A stretch of 64,000 bases of DNA from Tubiluchus corallicola (Eukaryota > Priapulida > Priapulimorpha > Priapulimorphida > Tubiluchidae), in the NCBI GenBank assembly GCA_030141605.1, contig JAQGDQ010000137.1, positions 186,001-250,000 of the forward strand, read 5' to 3'. The notes below the pieces were generated by a model. That model ran no database searches. It saw only the letters and a list, made by a program, of their open reading frames with translations, and was not told where the DNA came from. The translations under genes and the position numbers were made by a program. Positions 62,052-64,000 of this stretch are shown here, in pieces. How positions within the stretch are numbered: position 1 is the stretch's first letter; the number at the start of each line of letters is the position of its first letter.

Positions 62052-64000
62052 AATGTGATAAAACGATTGCAACAGATCTTTCCTGTAAAACTCCATAAGA
62101 AGTGGGCAAACAGATACGAAAAAATGATATTCAGCATACACGAGGAAGCTACTACAGTCTACCATATCCCATGTGCTCCGAAGTCATCGTAGTCACTAAA
62201 ATTCCTCCACTTAAAGCCTTTTGGGGCAGTTAACAAAAGTGTAATGCAATATGTTTCTAGAGACCAAAGTGGTTAAAAACCGTGTGCACAGAGAAGTAAA
62301 GTCAAAAAGTAAACTCCAAACAAAAACAATTGTCTTACTAACAAATGGTTAAAACACCAAGCTTCTAAGAAATATCAATTAGTGGTAATTGCTAATAATT
62401 GAAATATACATCTATTACGGCTAAAGTAGTGAGTATTGATAAAATCTTGCTATCCTTCATTTTAATGTGTTGCTAAGGAAGCGTTCATCTTCCTTAAAAT
62501 CGTGCCTTGAAATGTGTGATTATAACTATCTGAGATGCTTCAGGCTGTCTGAAGTGTATTGTACCTCTAAACTTTGCAGCACATGGAGGGGCAAATCAGG
62601 CCTATATGTACCATTCTTGCATGTCAGAGCTCTCTCAGATGTACTTAATTGTGCTAAGCCTTATCTATGCACATATTTTTTCAAGTTATTAATTTATTAA
62701 TTAGTTTTATCTAATAACTCTCACTTATCTTTTATCATTTACTGTGTGCAATAACTGTACGGATGCTTTCATGCTTAAAATAAATAAAAACTGAGACTGA
62801 AAAATTGAAATATACAAGTAACACATCCATTATACTGTAGAAGTGCTTACCTAGTTAAATTAATCAAATAATCACTTATCAAATAGCATTCCACAATACT
62901 GACTGCAGTCAAGTATCAAAACTTATTTAGAACACAAATAAAATTGAACAAAAAGTGCATTTTTCTTTTACATCCTGCTTCCAATTTTCGTTTATTTAAA
63001 AAAATAGATTTAACAAAGCCATTAACTGCAGTTGGTACAAAGTTCTAAACGAGCACGCCTAACCTGCTGTTTGGAAGTGGATCATTAACTGCCACATAAA
63101 AATAATGCATCATAAGAAAACCACGCACTTAAGAATTTCAAAGGACAGAAAGTCACAATTTTCAAATTCAAACTCAAACAGGTGTTTATTTGCATGTTCA
63201 TGATGTAAATGAAACAAATAAATGTATTTGATTATCATGGTGAAAAGTTTCAAGTTTAAAGTTTATTTATTACACATCGGACTTAAACGTACATGGGACT
63301 CTGTGTAAAAAATGCACATGAACGTGGCAAACTAATAATACTTACTAATCATAAGCTAGACTGAGGAGCTCTTAGCATGGCGATTCTGCCAAGGCCACCT
63401 CAGAAAGAAAAGAAAAAACAAATGACAATGGACGTAGAAGAAAGAGGACGGCAAAAGACCCTAACGGTGAACCTATCAATCGATGAAAGTGTTAATGGTA
63501 CTATAACAACCTGACTCACGAATAGAATATATTATTACTATTCACTTAATGCTGACTTGGCTGATGATTGGTTGAAATAACAGCCGAGTGGTATTAAAAT
63601 AGATGTTAAGAAAAATAGGATTAGCAATGCATCTAGATATGACAAAATACCAAACTAATACAAATTTTGTAATTATTAAAAGTATGGCACAATTAATTGG
63701 AAAATGTTGGAATGTTCAAGATATTGAAGCTGTATAACATTTAATTCCTTATTAAGTTTGAGTGTATATTCAGCAATATGTGATATTTGTTGCAGACCAA
63801 CAATCCGACATGCTAGGCAACTAAAACAAAAGCAGGCATAGTTTCCATGTTTGCCAAACAATTCAGACTACAAACAATCCATTAAAGTAACGGTATCATG
63901 TTGAATTGTGTTTACAAAGCCATTTTTAAGAAGGAAACTGAACACTTATCTGTTAACTTCAGAAAACTGGGGCATGGAGAAAGAAAATTGACCTTAACAG
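62052..64000. other. MYO5 intron (5' side), no upstream exon found
   Basis: I searched the minus strand for the expected N-terminal myosin sequence just before GIVLVAINP and did not find it, so the preceding exon is beyond 64 kb. The segment at 62467-62700 has an uncharacterised 77-codon open frame. The region at 63241-63330 has an A-rich 3'-end-like repeat character on the minus strand. Confidence 0.5.

Noticed and set aside
61767-62192. 141-codon open frame (+)
   Set aside because: It runs antisense through a MYO5 exon and then through a TIR element; the protein has no recognisable domain.
62052-64000. N-terminal myosin V exon within the last 2 kb
   Set aside because: No stretch on the minus strand resembles the conserved sequence expected before GIVLVAINP, so the exon is placed beyond the window.

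Overview
The window is nuclear DNA of an invertebrate animal: AT-rich, with spliced genes carrying GT-AG introns, AATAAA signals, and many decayed LINE, pogo/Tigger-like, hAT-like and MITE-type repeats. I cannot fix the phylum. A sponge, cnidarian, tunicate or lancelet-like genome would all fit, and no sequence here decides it.

Layout. (1) 0-3 kb: the first coding exon of a LysM-domain gene (LYSMD1/2 type, minus strand, running off the left edge), with a dead LINE reverse transcriptase downstream of it and a second LINE fragment upstream. (2) 5.3-8.3 kb: a complete three-exon gene for the small (gamma) subunit of TFIIA (GTF2A2, plus strand), with a pogo/Tigger-like element about 310 bp before its start codon. 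(3) 11.2-61.8 kb: almost all of one class V myosin gene on the minus strand. I resolve 36 coding exons whose phases all join without a break. They give about 1,753 residues, from the motor just before the P-loop, through loop 2, six IQ motifs and a long coiled coil, to the globular cargo-binding tail and stop codon. About 110 N-terminal residues are missing and must lie beyond 64 kb. GTF2A2 and the myosin gene are tail to tail.

The myosin introns hold most of the other content. An intronless class A GPCR (295 aa) lies on the opposite strand inside a 4.3-kb intron. One 16.3-kb intron, far larger than the rest, carries a 2.1-kb minisatellite of about 41-bp units with higher-order structure, a roughly 378-bp foldback element and several other repeats. 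An 18-nt, frame-preserving microexon in the motor region is probably an optional cassette.

The myosin is a cytoskeletal cargo motor, the TFIIA subunit a general transcription factor, and the GPCR a cell-surface receptor; nothing suggests a shared pathway. I found no convincing new molecular system. The most interesting items are the microexon, the nested GPCR without the usual extracellular disulfide, the intronic minisatellite, the foldback, and a degenerate hammerhead-like motif.
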